From Oscillospiraceae bacterium (GTDB lineage: Bacteria; Bacillota; Clostridia; Oscillospirales; Oscillospiraceae), in assembly GCA_017522015.1 (NCBI GenBank), contig JAFXAW010000012.1:62001-126000 (forward strand): DNA of 64,000 nucleotides, written 5' to 3'. Position 1 is the first letter of the stretch, and each line of letters opens with the position of its first letter. The notes under the pieces are model-generated. The model ran no database searches and was not told the origin of the DNA. It saw only the letters and a program-made list of their open reading frames with translations. The position numbers and the translations under genes were made by a program. This document shows positions 18,303 through 26,665 of the stretch, in pieces.

Positions 18303-19086
18303 GCCTGTTGTCGTCATCACCGGCGGCAGCAGCGGTATTGGAAAGGCAGCAGCGGCGCTTTTTGCTGCGCGCGGCTGCCTCACCTATGAACTCAGCCGCA
18401 GCGGTGCTGACACCGAAAGCATCCGCCACATCACAGCGGATATGACGGATGAGCAGAGCGTTTCCGACGCTGTTGACCGGATTCTGTCCGAGTGCGGGAA
18501 GATTGACATTTTCGTCTGCAACGCAGGCTGGGGCATCTCCGGCGCGGTGGAATTCACGGAAACGGAGGCCGCGCAGCGTTTATTTGACGTCAACTTTTTC
18601 GGCGTTCTGCGCTGCATCCGCAAGGTCGTGCCCGTCATGCGTGCGCAGAAAAGCGGACGCATCGTCTGCCTGAGCAGCGTGGCAGCGCCCCTTGCCATCC
18701 CCTATCAGGCTTTCTATTCCGCAAGCAAGGCCGCGATCAACGACCTTGTGCTTGCGCTGCGCTGCGAGCTGCGGCAGTTCGGCGTAAAGGTGAGCGCCGT
18801 GATGCCGGGTGACGCGCAAACCGGCTTCACCGCAAACCGGGAAAAGGCATCTGAGGGTGATGCGCTTTACGGCGGCGCGATTGAGCGCGCCGTCTCCGCC
18901 ATGGAAAAGGACGAGCGCGGCGGCATGCCGCCCGAAACCGTTGCAAAGAAGATTTATCTTGCGGCAACGAGAAAACACCCGCGTCCTTTCTATGTTGCGG
19001 GCGCCAAATACCGCCTGTTTGTGATGATCGCCAAGTTCCTGCCGACCTCCCTCGTCAACTGGATCATCGGCAAAATGTACGGCTGA
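18265..19086 (+). CDS. SDR-family oxidoreductase, possible 3-keto long-chain-base reductase
   Basis: The product is 273 aa from ATG 18265, or 266 aa from ATG 18286; both starts lie inside the end of the preceding gene. The cofactor loop is TGGSSGIGKA, followed by CNAGWG, then catalytic Ser in LSSVAAP and Tyr-x3-Lys in YSASK. A C-terminal extension (FVMIAKFLPTSLVNWIIGKMYG, hydrophobic with Lys) is typical of SDRs that act on lipid substrates and associate with membranes, including 3-ketosphinganine reductases. The overlap with the oxoamine synthase suggests it reduces that enzyme's beta-keto product. A general 3-oxoacyl reductase is the alternative. Confidence 0.85.
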   Translation: MSMYSPTMNSKNKPVVVITGGSSGIGKAAAALFAARGCLTYELSRSGADTESIRHITADMTDEQSVSDAVDRILSECGKIDIFVCNAGWGISGAVEFTETEAAQRLFDVNFFGVLRCIRKVVPVMRAQKSGRIVCLSSVAAPLAIPYQAFYSASKAAINDLVLALRCELRQFGVKVSAVMPGDAQTGFTANREKASEGDALYGGAIERAVSAMEKDERGGMPPETVAKKIYLAATRKHPRPFYVAGAKYRLFVMIAKFLPTSLVNWIIGKMYG

Positions 19087-19104
19087 AAACTGCATTCTGC
19101 AAGC

Positions 19105-19140
19105 AAAAAAGCTTCGGGCTCAACGCCCGAAGCTTTTTTG
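19105..19140 (+). terminator. Bidirectional terminator between SDR and larC
   Basis: The stem AAAAAAGCTTCGGGC/GCCCGAAGCTTTTTT has a 5-base loop and serves the convergent genes on both strands. Confidence 0.93.
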
Positions 19141-19161
19141 CTATATCATGCCAAATCCGTC

Positions 19162-20457
19162 TCAGGATTTGTAATATTCACTGTAGACTTCCGAAAGCGC
19201 AACGCCGTTTTCCTTCGCAAGCGCGGCAGCGCTGTCAAATTCCGCCTTTTCCCGGGAAACACCCCAGCCCTCGGCACGTTTGGTGCGGAGCATGCCGAAT
19301 TTCGTCTCCACGCTGCCCGCAGACGGCGTGAGGAAATATTTGCCGCAGCGCCGCACACGAAGGCCGATGGTACTGGTGTTCTCAAAAATCGCGCGTGCAA
19401 GCGCCTCCTCGTCCTCCGGCGCACAAAGCACCGTCAACACATGCCCCGGTCTTCCCTTTTTCATCGTTCCGGGCTGGAGGTACACATCCAGCGCGCCGCG
19501 CTCCAGCAGCACAGTCTGCGCGAAAGCAAGCGACTCGGGCGTCATGTCGTCCAGATTGCAGACGAGCTCTGTAATCTCGCCGCGCTGTCCACCGCGCTGC
19601 TCGCCAAGCGTTGCGCGCAGGCAGTTCGCTTCCGCAAACTCCCGTTTGCCGAGCCCTGTTCCGATCCGCTGCGGAATCATGTCGGGCTGTGCACCGAATT
19701 CCTGCACGAGTTCCGCAAGCAAAGCAGCGCCTGTCGGCGTGCAAAGTTCGCCCTGAATCTCGCCGCCGTAGCAAGGCAGTCCCAGCAGCAGCTGCGCCGT
19801 TGCAGGCGCAGGAACTGGCAAAAGTCCGTGTGCACACCGAACCTGTCCCGTGCCGAGACGAATCGGCGAGCAGACGATTTTATCCACGCCGAGCATTTCC
19901 GTCAGCAGGCAGACGCCGACGACATCTGCAAGCGCATCCAGCGAGCCAAGCTCGTGAAAATGAATGTGTCCAATCTCCGTCCCATGCACCTTGGCCTCCG
20001 CCTCCGCAATGCGGTGATAGACCTTTTTTGCCCGCGCGAGAACAGACTCCGGCAGCGCGAGCGTATCGAGCAGACGGAAAATCTCCTCCGGCGACATGCC
20101 GTGGTGGTGATGCTCATGATGATCGTGATGGTCATGGTGTCCATCGTGCTCATGGTGGTCGTGATGACCATGATGTCCATCATGGTCACGGTGCTCATGA
20201 TGCTCGTCATGCTCGTGGTGGTCATGATCGGCATGCGCGGGATGATCTTCCTCCTCCACGCCGTGAAAACGCAGCTTCATGCGCGTTCCCGCAATGCTGC
20301 GGGAAGTGCCTTTTTCTGCCTCGACAGTCAGCCCCGGTATGCCGGCGCCGTGCATGGCGTCCAGAAAAGCAGCACCATCCGGCAACAACTCATAAAGCGC
20401 AGCCATCAGCATATCGCCGGCAGCGCCCATGCCGCAGTCCAGATAAATCAGTTTCAT
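19162..20457 (-). CDS. larC: Nickel-pincer cofactor biosynthesis protein LarC, with His-rich insert
   Basis: The product is 431 aa. LarC is the CTP-dependent nickel insertase that completes the nickel-pincer nucleotide used by lactate racemase-type enzymes. The N-terminus YLDCGMGAAGDMLMAAL and the central HIHFHELGSLDALADVVG are characteristic. Residues about 70-122 form a His/Asp-rich stretch with repeated HDHH/EHDGHH units, likely a nickel-binding store. In Lactobacillus plantarum larC is read through a programmed frameshift; here it is one continuous ORF. The start overlaps the larB stop by four bases. larA and larE are not in the window. Confidence 0.95.
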   Translation of the reverse strand: MKLIYLDCGMGAAGDMLMAALYELLPDGAAFLDAMHGAGIPGLTVEAEKGTSRSIAGTRMKLRFHGVEEEDHPAHADHDHHEHDEHHEHRDHDGHHGHHDHHEHDGHHDHHDHHEHHHHGMSPEEIFRLLDTLALPESVLARAKKVYHRIAEAEAKVHGTEIGHIHFHELGSLDALADVVGVCLLTEMLGVDKIVCSPIRLGTGQVRCAHGLLPVPAPATAQLLLGLPCYGGEIQGELCTPTGAALLAELVQEFGAQPDMIPQRIGTGLGKREFAEANCLRATLGEQRGGQRGEITELVCNLDDMTPESLAFAQTVLLERGALDVYLQPGTMKKGRPGHVLTVLCAPEDEEALARAIFENTSTIGLRVRRCGKYFLTPSAGSVETKFGMLRTKRAEGWGVSREKAEFDSAAALAKENGVALSEVYSEYYKS

Positions 20458-21230
20458 TCCTCTGCCCCCTGTTCGTCCGCCGGACTTTCCATCCGGTTGA
20501 TGCGGTTTGCAAGGAATCCGGCGCCGAAGCCGTTATCAATGTTGACAACGCAGCTTCCCGAAGCGCAGGAGTTGAGCATCGCCAAAAGCGCTGCAACGCC
20601 GCCGAAGCTTGCCCCATAGCCAATGCTCGTCGGCACCGCGATCAGCGGGCAATCCGTCAGCCCCCCCACGACGGAGGCCAGCGCGCCCTCCATACCCGCA
20701 ACGGCAATGATGACGCGCGCGTTCATCAGCTTGTCCGTATTGGCCAGCAGCCTGTGGATGCCGGACACGCCGACATCGTAGAGCCGAGTCACCCGGCTGC
20801 CGAGGGTCTCCGCCGTGATGGCGGCCTCCTCCGCAACGGGTATATCGCTCGTTCCGCCGGTTGCAATCACGATGTTGCCAACGCCTTTGACCGGCTTTGG
20901 ATATGCAATGCCGATTCTGGCATCGGCATGATAACGAAGTTCAACTTCAGAGGCAACGCTTGCCGCCGCATCCGCGCTCAGGCGCGTGATAAGAATATTG
21001 TCGTTTCCGGCCTCATGCAGAACGCGGACGATGCCTACGATCTGCTCCGGCGTTTTCCCCGCGCCGTAGATAACCTCCGCCCGGCCCTGACGCAGACTGC
21101 GGTGGAGATCCACCTTGGCGTAGCCAAGCTCCTCAAACGGCTCCATGCGCAGGGAGAGCAGCGCATCCTCCGGCGTGACCGAGCCGGAGGCAACCTCCTG
21201 CAGCAGACGCAAGGTCTGTTCATTGTGCAT
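20454..21230 (-). CDS. larB: Nickel-pincer cofactor biosynthesis protein LarB
   Basis: The product is 258 aa. LarB carboxylates and hydrolyses nicotinic acid adenine dinucleotide in the first step of pincer cofactor synthesis. It has an AIR-carboxylase-like C-terminal half (IVIATGGTSDIPVAEEA, YDVGVSGIHRLL, AVAGMEGALASVVGGL, SIGYGASFGG). I chose ATG 21230 because AGGAGG lies about ten bases before it, inside the end of the upstream phosphatase gene. larB-larC overlap in an ATGA arrangement. Confidence 0.95.
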   Translation of the reverse strand: MHNEQTLRLLQEVASGSVTPEDALLSLRMEPFEELGYAKVDLHRSLRQGRAEVIYGAGKTPEQIVGIVRVLHEAGNDNILITRLSADAAASVASEVELRYHADARIGIAYPKPVKGVGNIVIATGGTSDIPVAEEAAITAETLGSRVTRLYDVGVSGIHRLLANTDKLMNARVIIAVAGMEGALASVVGGLTDCPLIAVPTSIGYGASFGGVAALLAMLNSCASGSCVVNIDNGFGAGFLANRINRMESPADEQGAEE

Positions 21231-21235
21231 AAAAC

Positions 21236-22129
21236 TCAGTCCTCCTGTCTCTCCATTGTCGCCACGATGCGGGAAAAGCATTCAGAGATGTAACCAAAGC
21301 TGTTGCGTTGGTGCGGAAGCAGGCATTTGCTGCAGTCCTTGAGGCCGGAGTCCGTCTTGGAGAAGTTCCCGCCACACTTGTCGCCGAGCACGTAGAGCGG
21401 GCAATAGCAGAACATGCAGTTAAAATTTTCCGGGTCATCCGTCTTGTGGCAGGGGAAAAATTCACATTCCTTGTGGCTGAAGAAAGAGTAATGCTTTGTC
21501 TTCCAATCCTCCTGACTGGACGCAGCCACGCTGCGCAGCGCGCGCACGGCGGGCAGGCGGGTATAAGACGCGGGGCGCAGGCCCTCATAACTGATCGCAT
21601 AGCCACAGCCGGGAGACGGCTGCCAGGAATAACGGTTCTTGCCCTCGCCGGGGAAGAGATGCGCCATGATCGCCGCGATCACGCCGCCGTGGGTGACAAC
21701 AATCGCGTTTCCGGCCGCGCCGGCAAGCGCCGTAAAGGCCGCGATCGCGCGCTTTTTCAGCTCCACGCCGCTCTCGCCGTTCGGGCAGACATTCACCTCG
21801 TTATCGCCGCTCAGCCATGCGGAAAATGCAGCGTCATCCTTGAGTTCCTCGTAGGAATGCATCTCAAAATCGCCGAAATTCATCTCTCTGAGCGCCGGCA
21901 GCTTTTCATGCGGCTGATTGCCCCAGATCAGCTTAAGCGTCTGCTCTGCGCAGAGCATCCCGCTGGTATAAATGCGGCAGTTTTCCGCGGATGGATAGCT
22001 GAATTCCTCCGCCGCCTTGCGCAGCTCGGCAGCGCCGGATTTTGTCAGCGGCAGATCCGTCGCGCCGCAGTAAAGCCTGTGCTTGTCCGCGCGCGTCCAG
22101 CCATGCCGGATCAGATAGATCTTCTTCAT
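21236..22129 (-). CDS. Histidine phosphatase fused to a Cys-rich small domain
   Basis: The product is 297 aa. Residues about 1-195 are a phosphoglycerate-mutase-like histidine phosphatase: the catalytic motif LIRHGWT is at the N-terminus and the second histidine is in VVTHGGVIAA. Residues about 215-285 carry eleven or so cysteines (ECEFFPC, CMFCYCPLY, GDKCGG, DCSKCLLPH) as in the 'cysteine-rich small domain' family seen near cobalamin genes. The fusion and the location directly before larB suggest a link to metallocofactor synthesis, possibly dephosphorylating a nucleotide intermediate, but this is inferred. The start is ATG 22129, after a GAGGGTG ribosome site. Confidence 0.85.
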   Translation of the reverse strand: MKKIYLIRHGWTRADKHRLYCGATDLPLTKSGAAELRKAAEEFSYPSAENCRIYTSGMLCAEQTLKLIWGNQPHEKLPALREMNFGDFEMHSYEELKDDAAFSAWLSGDNEVNVCPNGESGVELKKRAIAAFTALAGAAGNAIVVTHGGVIAAIMAHLFPGEGKNRYSWQPSPGCGYAISYEGLRPASYTRLPAVRALRSVAASSQEDWKTKHYSFFSHKECEFFPCHKTDDPENFNCMFCYCPLYVLGDKCGGNFSKTDSGLKDCSKCLLPHQRNSFGYISECFSRIVATMERQED

Positions 22130-22177
22130 GAAACACCCTCGCCTCCCGGTATTAGGAGCATACTTTTCTAACTGTAT

Positions 22178-22207
22178 ATTGTAACATTTCCTTATATGTT
22201 TTGTCAA
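22178..22207 (-). promoter_or_regulatory. Sigma-A promoter for the phosphatase-larB-larC operon
   Basis: On the minus strand, TTGACA (22202-22207) and TACAAT (22178-22183) are separated by 18 bases, about 50 bases before the ATG at 22129. Confidence 0.75.
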
Positions 22208-22323
22208 TTTCCGCCGCCCGGCTTCGGTGCAAAGAAAGGCCGGGCAAATTATTGCCCGGCGCGCGTTTGTATGCTAAAATATTTGTATGCAATTCATACT
22301 CCGGAACTTGACGGTGGTTTTAT

Positions 22324-22839
22324 ATGCGAACAACGAATGTGATTGTTTTGCCTTACGACAGAGCATGGGCATCTGCATTTGAAGAAATTAAAAAGGAAAT
22401 TGAAAACGCGATCGGTGATTTGATTATCGGGATTGAGCATGTTGGAAGCACAGCGGTTGAAGGACTTTCTGCTAAACCGTGCATCGATATTGATGTAGTA
22501 ATTAAAGATTATTCGGTATTTGAGACTATTGTTTCAAGATTGCAAACGATTGGATATCTACACGAAGGCGATCTCGGGATCAAGGACAGGGAGGCATTTA
22601 GCTATCTGGACAAGCCTCATCTGCAGACACACCATCTGTATGTGTGTCCACAGTATTCTGAGGAATTGCGCCGCCATATCACATTCCGGAATTTTTTAAG
22701 GAACAACAGCGAAGCAATTCAAAAATACAGTCTGGTCAAGGAAGCTGCGGCAAAACGATTTCCGGACGACATAGAGAAATACATGGAATACAAATCAGCT
22801 TGCATCGAAGAATTCTATACGCAATGCGGTTTGCGGTAG
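22324..22839 (+). CDS. GrpB-family nucleotidyltransferase-like protein
   Basis: The product is 171 aa. It matches the GrpB (UPF0157) family: VLPYDRAWASAFEEIK at the start, then the nucleotidyltransferase-fold signature EHVGSTAVEGLSAKPCIDIDVV and the conserved HHLYVCP segment. Its substrate is not known; some family members are fused to dephospho-CoA kinase. The gene and its 3' neighbour are clearly richer in A+T than the flanking DNA and use different codons, which suggests recent transfer. A weak promoter (TTGCCC, 17 bases, TAAAAT) lies at about 22252-22280. Confidence 0.88.
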   Translation: MRTTNVIVLPYDRAWASAFEEIKKEIENAIGDLIIGIEHVGSTAVEGLSAKPCIDIDVVIKDYSVFETIVSRLQTIGYLHEGDLGIKDREAFSYLDKPHLQTHHLYVCPQYSEELRRHITFRNFLRNNSEAIQKYSLVKEAAAKRFPDDIEKYMEYKSACIEEFYTQCGLR

Positions 22840-22876
22840 TTCTTCCAATCCGAATTTGACAAAGGAGGTTTTTCCG

Positions 22877-23119
22877 GTGATTCATATTTTCAATAGAAAG
22901 GCCTTGATTACAACGCTTTCCGACCAACAGTTGTTTCGCATTCAATCTGCGTTAACCGATGCCAAAATCCCATATTTCGCAAAGCCCGGCGCACCCGCTT
23001 TTTCCGCCGGTCGCTACCGCGCAGCGCCGTTTATCAATCACGACGCCGTCCCCACGGTAATTTACGTGAAATCTTCCGACTACGGCCGCGCCAAAGCGGC
23101 CATACAAGCGGTTTTATAA
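22877..23119 (+). CDS. Small hypothetical protein
   Basis: The product is 80 aa. The start is GTG 22877 with a textbook AAAGGAGG eight bases upstream. The sequence suggests a small alpha/beta fold (VIHIFNRKALITTLSDQQLF, then AAPFINHDAVPTVIYVKSSDYGRAKAAI); the last part resembles the end of DUF2007-like signal-transducing proteins. No catalytic motif is visible. It follows the GrpB gene by 37 bases and is probably co-transcribed. Confidence 0.7.
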   Translation: MIHIFNRKALITTLSDQQLFRIQSALTDAKIPYFAKPGAPAFSAGRYRAAPFINHDAVPTVIYVKSSDYGRAKAAIQAVL

Positions 23120-23193
23120 GGCACCAAATTCAGCAGGCAGAAATTGCGCTTTCCGCAAGTCTGCCTCTCAGCTCTCATCCCGCTGCATAAGAG

Positions 23194-23235
23194 AAATGCC
23201 TGCACAGCTCCCAACAAGAGTCTGTGCAGGCATTT
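23194..23235 (+). terminator. Hairpin between hypothetical gene and SLH/SGNH gene
   Basis: The 14-bp arms AAATGCCTGCACAG and CTGTGCAGGCATTT lie between convergent genes. The same GCCTGCACAG core recurs in the terminator at 46511-46557. Confidence 0.75.
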
Positions 23236-23308
23236 CGTATTTTGTCTTACAATTCTCCGCTAAAAACGGGGCTTCCGCACCTTTCAGCACATGATGCAGA
23301 GGAAATTG

Positions 23309-24790
23309 TCAGACAACGTGGGTTTTCAGATAATTCTTGATCATGGCGTACTGCGGAGCAAGGATGTGGAGGCCATCCGCCAGGGCATGGTCTTCGGGCA
23401 GATAGCCGTCCTGCCCGACAAGCATACTGAACACATCAAGCAGATAGACCTTCTCGCTCGCCGAAATTGCGGCAAGCCGCTCATTGTAGGCCCGGATGTT
23501 TTGCAGATTGAAGATCTCGCTGTCCTCGCTGCACTTTTCCGTAACGGGCGGAATGTTGATCAGATAGATCTGCGCGCCCGGCTGCGTCTCCCGCACGAGG
23601 GCAATGAGCTGCTTCATATAGGCCGCAAAGCTGTTGATGTGCTCCGGCTTCGGGCCAAGGTCATTTGTGCCGAGCATGATGTAGACCTTGTTGTAGCTGG
23701 CCTCCCGCTCCTGCAAAATATCCTCAATGTTTCCGCGCACAGGGACCTCTTCCCCGTCCTCGTCCGTGGTCATCTCTTCAAGGTCGAAGTAGTCAAACTT
23801 GAACAGGCCCGCGGCAGAGGCGCCGTTGACCGCGAGGAAATCCGCATTCGGCAGGTTAAAGTAATTCGACATGCCGACAACCATGGAATGGCCGATAAAG
23901 CAGGTGCCCGTAAACCAGCCGTCCGAAACCGCGCTGCTCTCCGGCACCGGAACACCGTACTGCACGCCAACATTGGGAAGCGCGTTCTGTCCGACCGTGT
24001 TGATAAACCGCATCAGCAGCATGGCAACCTGCGCGCGCGTGGCCTGGCCCTGCGGCGCAAAGTGCGTTGCATCCATGCCGGTGATGATGCCCGCATCGCG
24101 CATCGTATACACTGCGGTCTTCGCCCAATCGCTGATCTCTGCATCGTCGGCAAATTTACCGGCGTTCTGGATGCGCTGCAACGGCACGTCAAAGCGCTTT
24201 GCGAAGTTATAAAAGATGGTGCAGAGCTGCTCGCGGGTGATGGGCAGATCCGGAGAGAATTTGCCGTTTCCCGTTCCGCTGACAATTCCTTCCCGCGCTG
24301 CCCACTCAATATAGGGCGCGTAATACATATTCCGCGGAACGTCCGAAAATGTCCCGTTCGTTTTCATCATCAGGTCGTTGCGAACATAGCCCGTCAGCCC
24401 GTTTACGCGAATTCTGTACCAGTTGTTTTCCGTTCCGAGAATCTCCACGCTCGTTCCGCTGTTAAGCACGGCAAGAATTTGTGAGTTGGTGTTCGATTCT
24501 GCACGGAAATTCACGCCGTTCTTGGTGATCATGCCGCTGTCTGTAAGCGCATTCGAGACGTTGGAAATGCGCCCAAGCACCGTCACCACCATCCCGCGCG
24601 TCATGGTTATGTCGGGACCGAATTCCGTCTCCGACACGCCCACGTAATAGCCGCGCTGGGTCACAAAGGTAACGGCATCGGTAAACCACATGCCATCCGG
24701 CACATCCGTAAAACGGCTTGCGGCATGCGCAGCAGGCACAAGGGCAAGCAGCATCGTCATGGCAAAAAGAAGCGCCAAAACTCTTTTCAA
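23309..24790 (-). CDS. Secreted SLH-SH3b-SLH-SGNH hydrolase surface protein
   Basis: The product is 493 aa. A signal peptide (MKRVLALLFAMTMLLALVPAAHAA) opens the chain, read from TTG 24790 with AGAGGTG before it; an in-frame GTG at 24799 is the alternative. Next come an S-layer homology unit (FTDVPDGMWFTDAV), a bacterial SH3 domain (NFRAESNTNSQILAVL to WYRIRVNGLTGYV), two more SLH units (FSDVPRNMYYAPYIEWA and FADDAEISDWAKTA) and a C-terminal SGNH/GDSL-like esterase domain (FIGHSMVVGMSN, YIMLGTNDLG, DGLHI). The nucleophile block reads GHS instead of GDS. SLH units normally bind pyruvylated wall polymers, so an extracellular, wall-bound deacetylase or esterase is likely. Confidence 0.9.
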   Translation of the reverse strand: MKRVLALLFAMTMLLALVPAAHAASRFTDVPDGMWFTDAVTFVTQRGYYVGVSETEFGPDITMTRGMVVTVLGRISNVSNALTDSGMITKNGVNFRAESNTNSQILAVLNSGTSVEILGTENNWYRIRVNGLTGYVRNDLMMKTNGTFSDVPRNMYYAPYIEWAAREGIVSGTGNGKFSPDLPITREQLCTIFYNFAKRFDVPLQRIQNAGKFADDAEISDWAKTAVYTMRDAGIITGMDATHFAPQGQATRAQVAMLLMRFINTVGQNALPNVGVQYGVPVPESSAVSDGWFTGTCFIGHSMVVGMSNYFNLPNADFLAVNGASAAGLFKFDYFDLEEMTTDEDGEEVPVRGNIEDILQEREASYNKVYIMLGTNDLGPKPEHINSFAAYMKQLIALVRETQPGAQIYLINIPPVTEKCSEDSEIFNLQNIRAYNERLAAISASEKVYLLDVFSMLVGQDGYLPEDHALADGLHILAPQYAMIKNYLKTHVV

Positions 24791-24832
24791 GCAACACACC
24801 TCTTTCTTTCAGAGAAAGGTTTTGTTCCTTAT

Positions 24833-24861
24833 ATTATAGCGAATGCGTGCTTAAATGTCAA
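24833..24861 (-). promoter_or_regulatory. Consensus sigma-A promoter of the SLH/SGNH gene
   Basis: On the minus strand, a perfect TTGACA (24856-24861) and a perfect TATAAT (24833-24838) are separated by 17 bases, 43 bases before the start. The gene is therefore transcribed independently of sigG. Confidence 0.9.
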
Positions 24862-24894
24862 ATTTGCCGCCTTTTTGTCACTTTTTCTGCCGTT

Positions 24895-25680
24895 TCAGGC
24901 ATCCGATATGCTGCGCTTGATCTGCGCGATGGCGTTCTTTTCCAGCCGCGACACCTGCGCCTGACTGATGCCGACCTCCGAGGCAACCTCCATCTGCGTC
25001 TTGCCGTCATAGTAGCGCAGGGCGAGGATGCGCTTTTCACGCGCGCCCAAGTTTTCCACCGCGTCGGAGATTGCCAGCCGCTCCAGCCAGCTCTCGTCGG
25101 AGTTGTTGGGGTCACGGATTTGATCCATTACGCAGATGCTCTCTCCCCCGTCGCTGTAAACCGGCTCGTACAGACTCACGGGATCGCTTATGGCATCCAT
25201 GGCGAAGACGATCTCCTCGCGCCGGATCTGCAGCCGCTCGGCAAGTTCCTCCACGCTCGGCTCGCGTCCCAGCTCGCCGGTCGCCTTCTCCTTCGCCTGC
25301 AGCACACGATAGGCCGTGTCCCGGATGCTGCGGCTGACGCGGATGGCGCTGTTATCCCGCAGATAGCGCCGGATCTCTCCCGCGATCATAGGAACGCCAT
25401 AGGTGGAAAAACGCACCGGCTGCGTGACATCAAAATGGTCGATGGCCTTGATGAGGCCGATGCAGCCCACCTGAAACAGATCGTCCACATTCTCCCCGCG
25501 TCCGGAAAACTTCTGGATAACAGACAGAACCAGGCGCAGATTCCCGTTGATGAGCTCCTGCCGCGCCTGCTTATCTCCGCTGCGCGCACGCAGGAGAAGC
25601 TGCCGCATCTCGTCACTGTGCAAAACCGGAAGTCTGGATGTGTTGACTCCGCAAATCTCCACTTTGCCACTGCTTGCCAT
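24895..25680 (-). CDS. sigG: Forespore sigma factor SigG
   Basis: The product is 261 aa, the normal length. It directs late forespore transcription during sporulation. Diagnostic features are the N-terminal VEICGVNTSRLPVL segment, region 2 (NLRLVLSVIQKFSGRGENVDDLFQVGCIGL), region 3, and region 4 (ILALRYYDGKTQMEVASEVGISQAQVSRLEK). The start ATG 25680 follows AGAGAGGTG. spoIIGA and sigE, which often precede sigG, are not next to it here; pyrH is divergent. Confidence 0.97.
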   Translation of the reverse strand: MASSGKVEICGVNTSRLPVLHSDEMRQLLLRARSGDKQARQELINGNLRLVLSVIQKFSGRGENVDDLFQVGCIGLIKAIDHFDVTQPVRFSTYGVPMIAGEIRRYLRDNSAIRVSRSIRDTAYRVLQAKEKATGELGREPSVEELAERLQIRREEIVFAMDAISDPVSLYEPVYSDGGESICVMDQIRDPNNSDESWLERLAISDAVENLGAREKRILALRYYDGKTQMEVASEVGISQAQVSRLEKNAIAQIKRSISDA

Positions 25681-25824
25681 AGACCGCACCTCTCTCTTTT
25701 CGCCGCCTATCCCGGGGTGAGGCGGACTATGTAGTGCTGCGGCAGACGAGTAGTATTATTTCCGTTCCGGATGGAAATAACGCACTTTGTAAACATTTTT
25801 CTTTTTTTGCGAAAAACTCTTTCA

Positions 25825-25853
25825 AAATCTGTTAATTTATATTAGAATAGCAG
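25825..25853 (+). promoter_or_regulatory. Weak promoter candidate for pyrH
   Basis: TTTCAA and TAGAAT are separated by about 17 bases in the A+T-rich stretch 30-60 bases before pyrH. Confidence 0.4.
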
Positions 25854-25879
25854 GGAACATGTTTTTTGGAGGAATCTAA

Positions 25880-26608
25880 ATGCTGGATCTGGAGGGCGCG
25901 AAGCCCGTTTATAAACGCATTCTGCTGAAAATCAGCGGAGAAGCTCTTGCCGGAGACAACCGGAGAGGTTTGGACTTTGACGTAATTGAAAAGGTTTGCG
26001 CTGCGGTTAAGCAGTGCGCAGACATGGGTGTCGAGGTTGGCATCGTTGTCGGCGGCGGCAACTTCTGGCGCGGCGTGAAAGACGGCAGCGGGCGCATCGA
26101 GCGCACACGCGCCGACCACATGGGCATGCTTGCAACCGTGATGAACTGCCTGGCTCTTTCGGACGTGCTTGAGAACATGGGCGTGGAGGTTCGCGTGCAG
26201 ACGGCGATCGAAATGAAAGCCATCGCCGAGCCCTACATTCGTCTGCGCGCCATGCAGCATCTTGGCCGCGGACGCGTCGTCATCTTCGGATGCGGCACCG
26301 GAAGTCCGTTTTTCTCTACGGACACCGCCGCTGTGCTCAAAGCCGCCGAGATCGGCGCCGACGCCATTCTGCTGGCGAAGAACATTGACGGCGTGTATTC
26401 CGCCGACCCGCGCGTCGACCCCTCTGCCGTCAAGTACGATCGCATCAGCTATGACGACATTCTTGCCCAGCACCTGGAAGCGATGGATTCCACCGCGACT
26501 TCCCTTTCCATGGATAACCACATCCCCGTCATCCTCTTCGCTCTGGAGGACCCGCAGAACATCATCCGTGTCGTGACCGGCGAAAAGATCGGCACGATCG
26601 TCGGCTGA
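25880..26608 (+). CDS. pyrH: UMP kinase
   Basis: The product is 242 aa. It makes UDP from UMP. It has the amino-acid-kinase fold with [14 protein letters not shown] at the N-terminus, [12 protein letters not shown], and [12 protein letters not shown] near the active site. GGAGG is seven bases before the ATG. It is the first gene of pyrH-frr-uppS-cdsA-dxr-rseP-ispG-polC. Confidence 0.98.
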   Translation: MLDLEGAKPVYKRILLKISGEALAGDNRRGLDFDVIEKVCAAVKQCADMGVEVGIVVGGGNFWRGVKDGSGRIERTRADHMGMLATVMNCLALSDVLENMGVEVRVQTAIEMKAIAEPYIRLRAMQHLGRGRVVIFGCGTGSPFFSTDTAAVLKAAEIGADAILLAKNIDGVYSADPRVDPSAVKYDRISYDDILAQHLEAMDSTATSLSMDNHIPVILFALEDPQNIIRVVTGEKIGTIVG

Positions 26609-26665
26609 CTTCGCTGCAGAGACAGCTTTGATCTAATACTGAAATCTATAAGGAGGTCTTGAATT

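Noticed and set aside
19162..20457. Programmed frameshift in larC, as in Lactobacillus
   Set aside because: The N- and C-terminal parts are in one continuous frame here.
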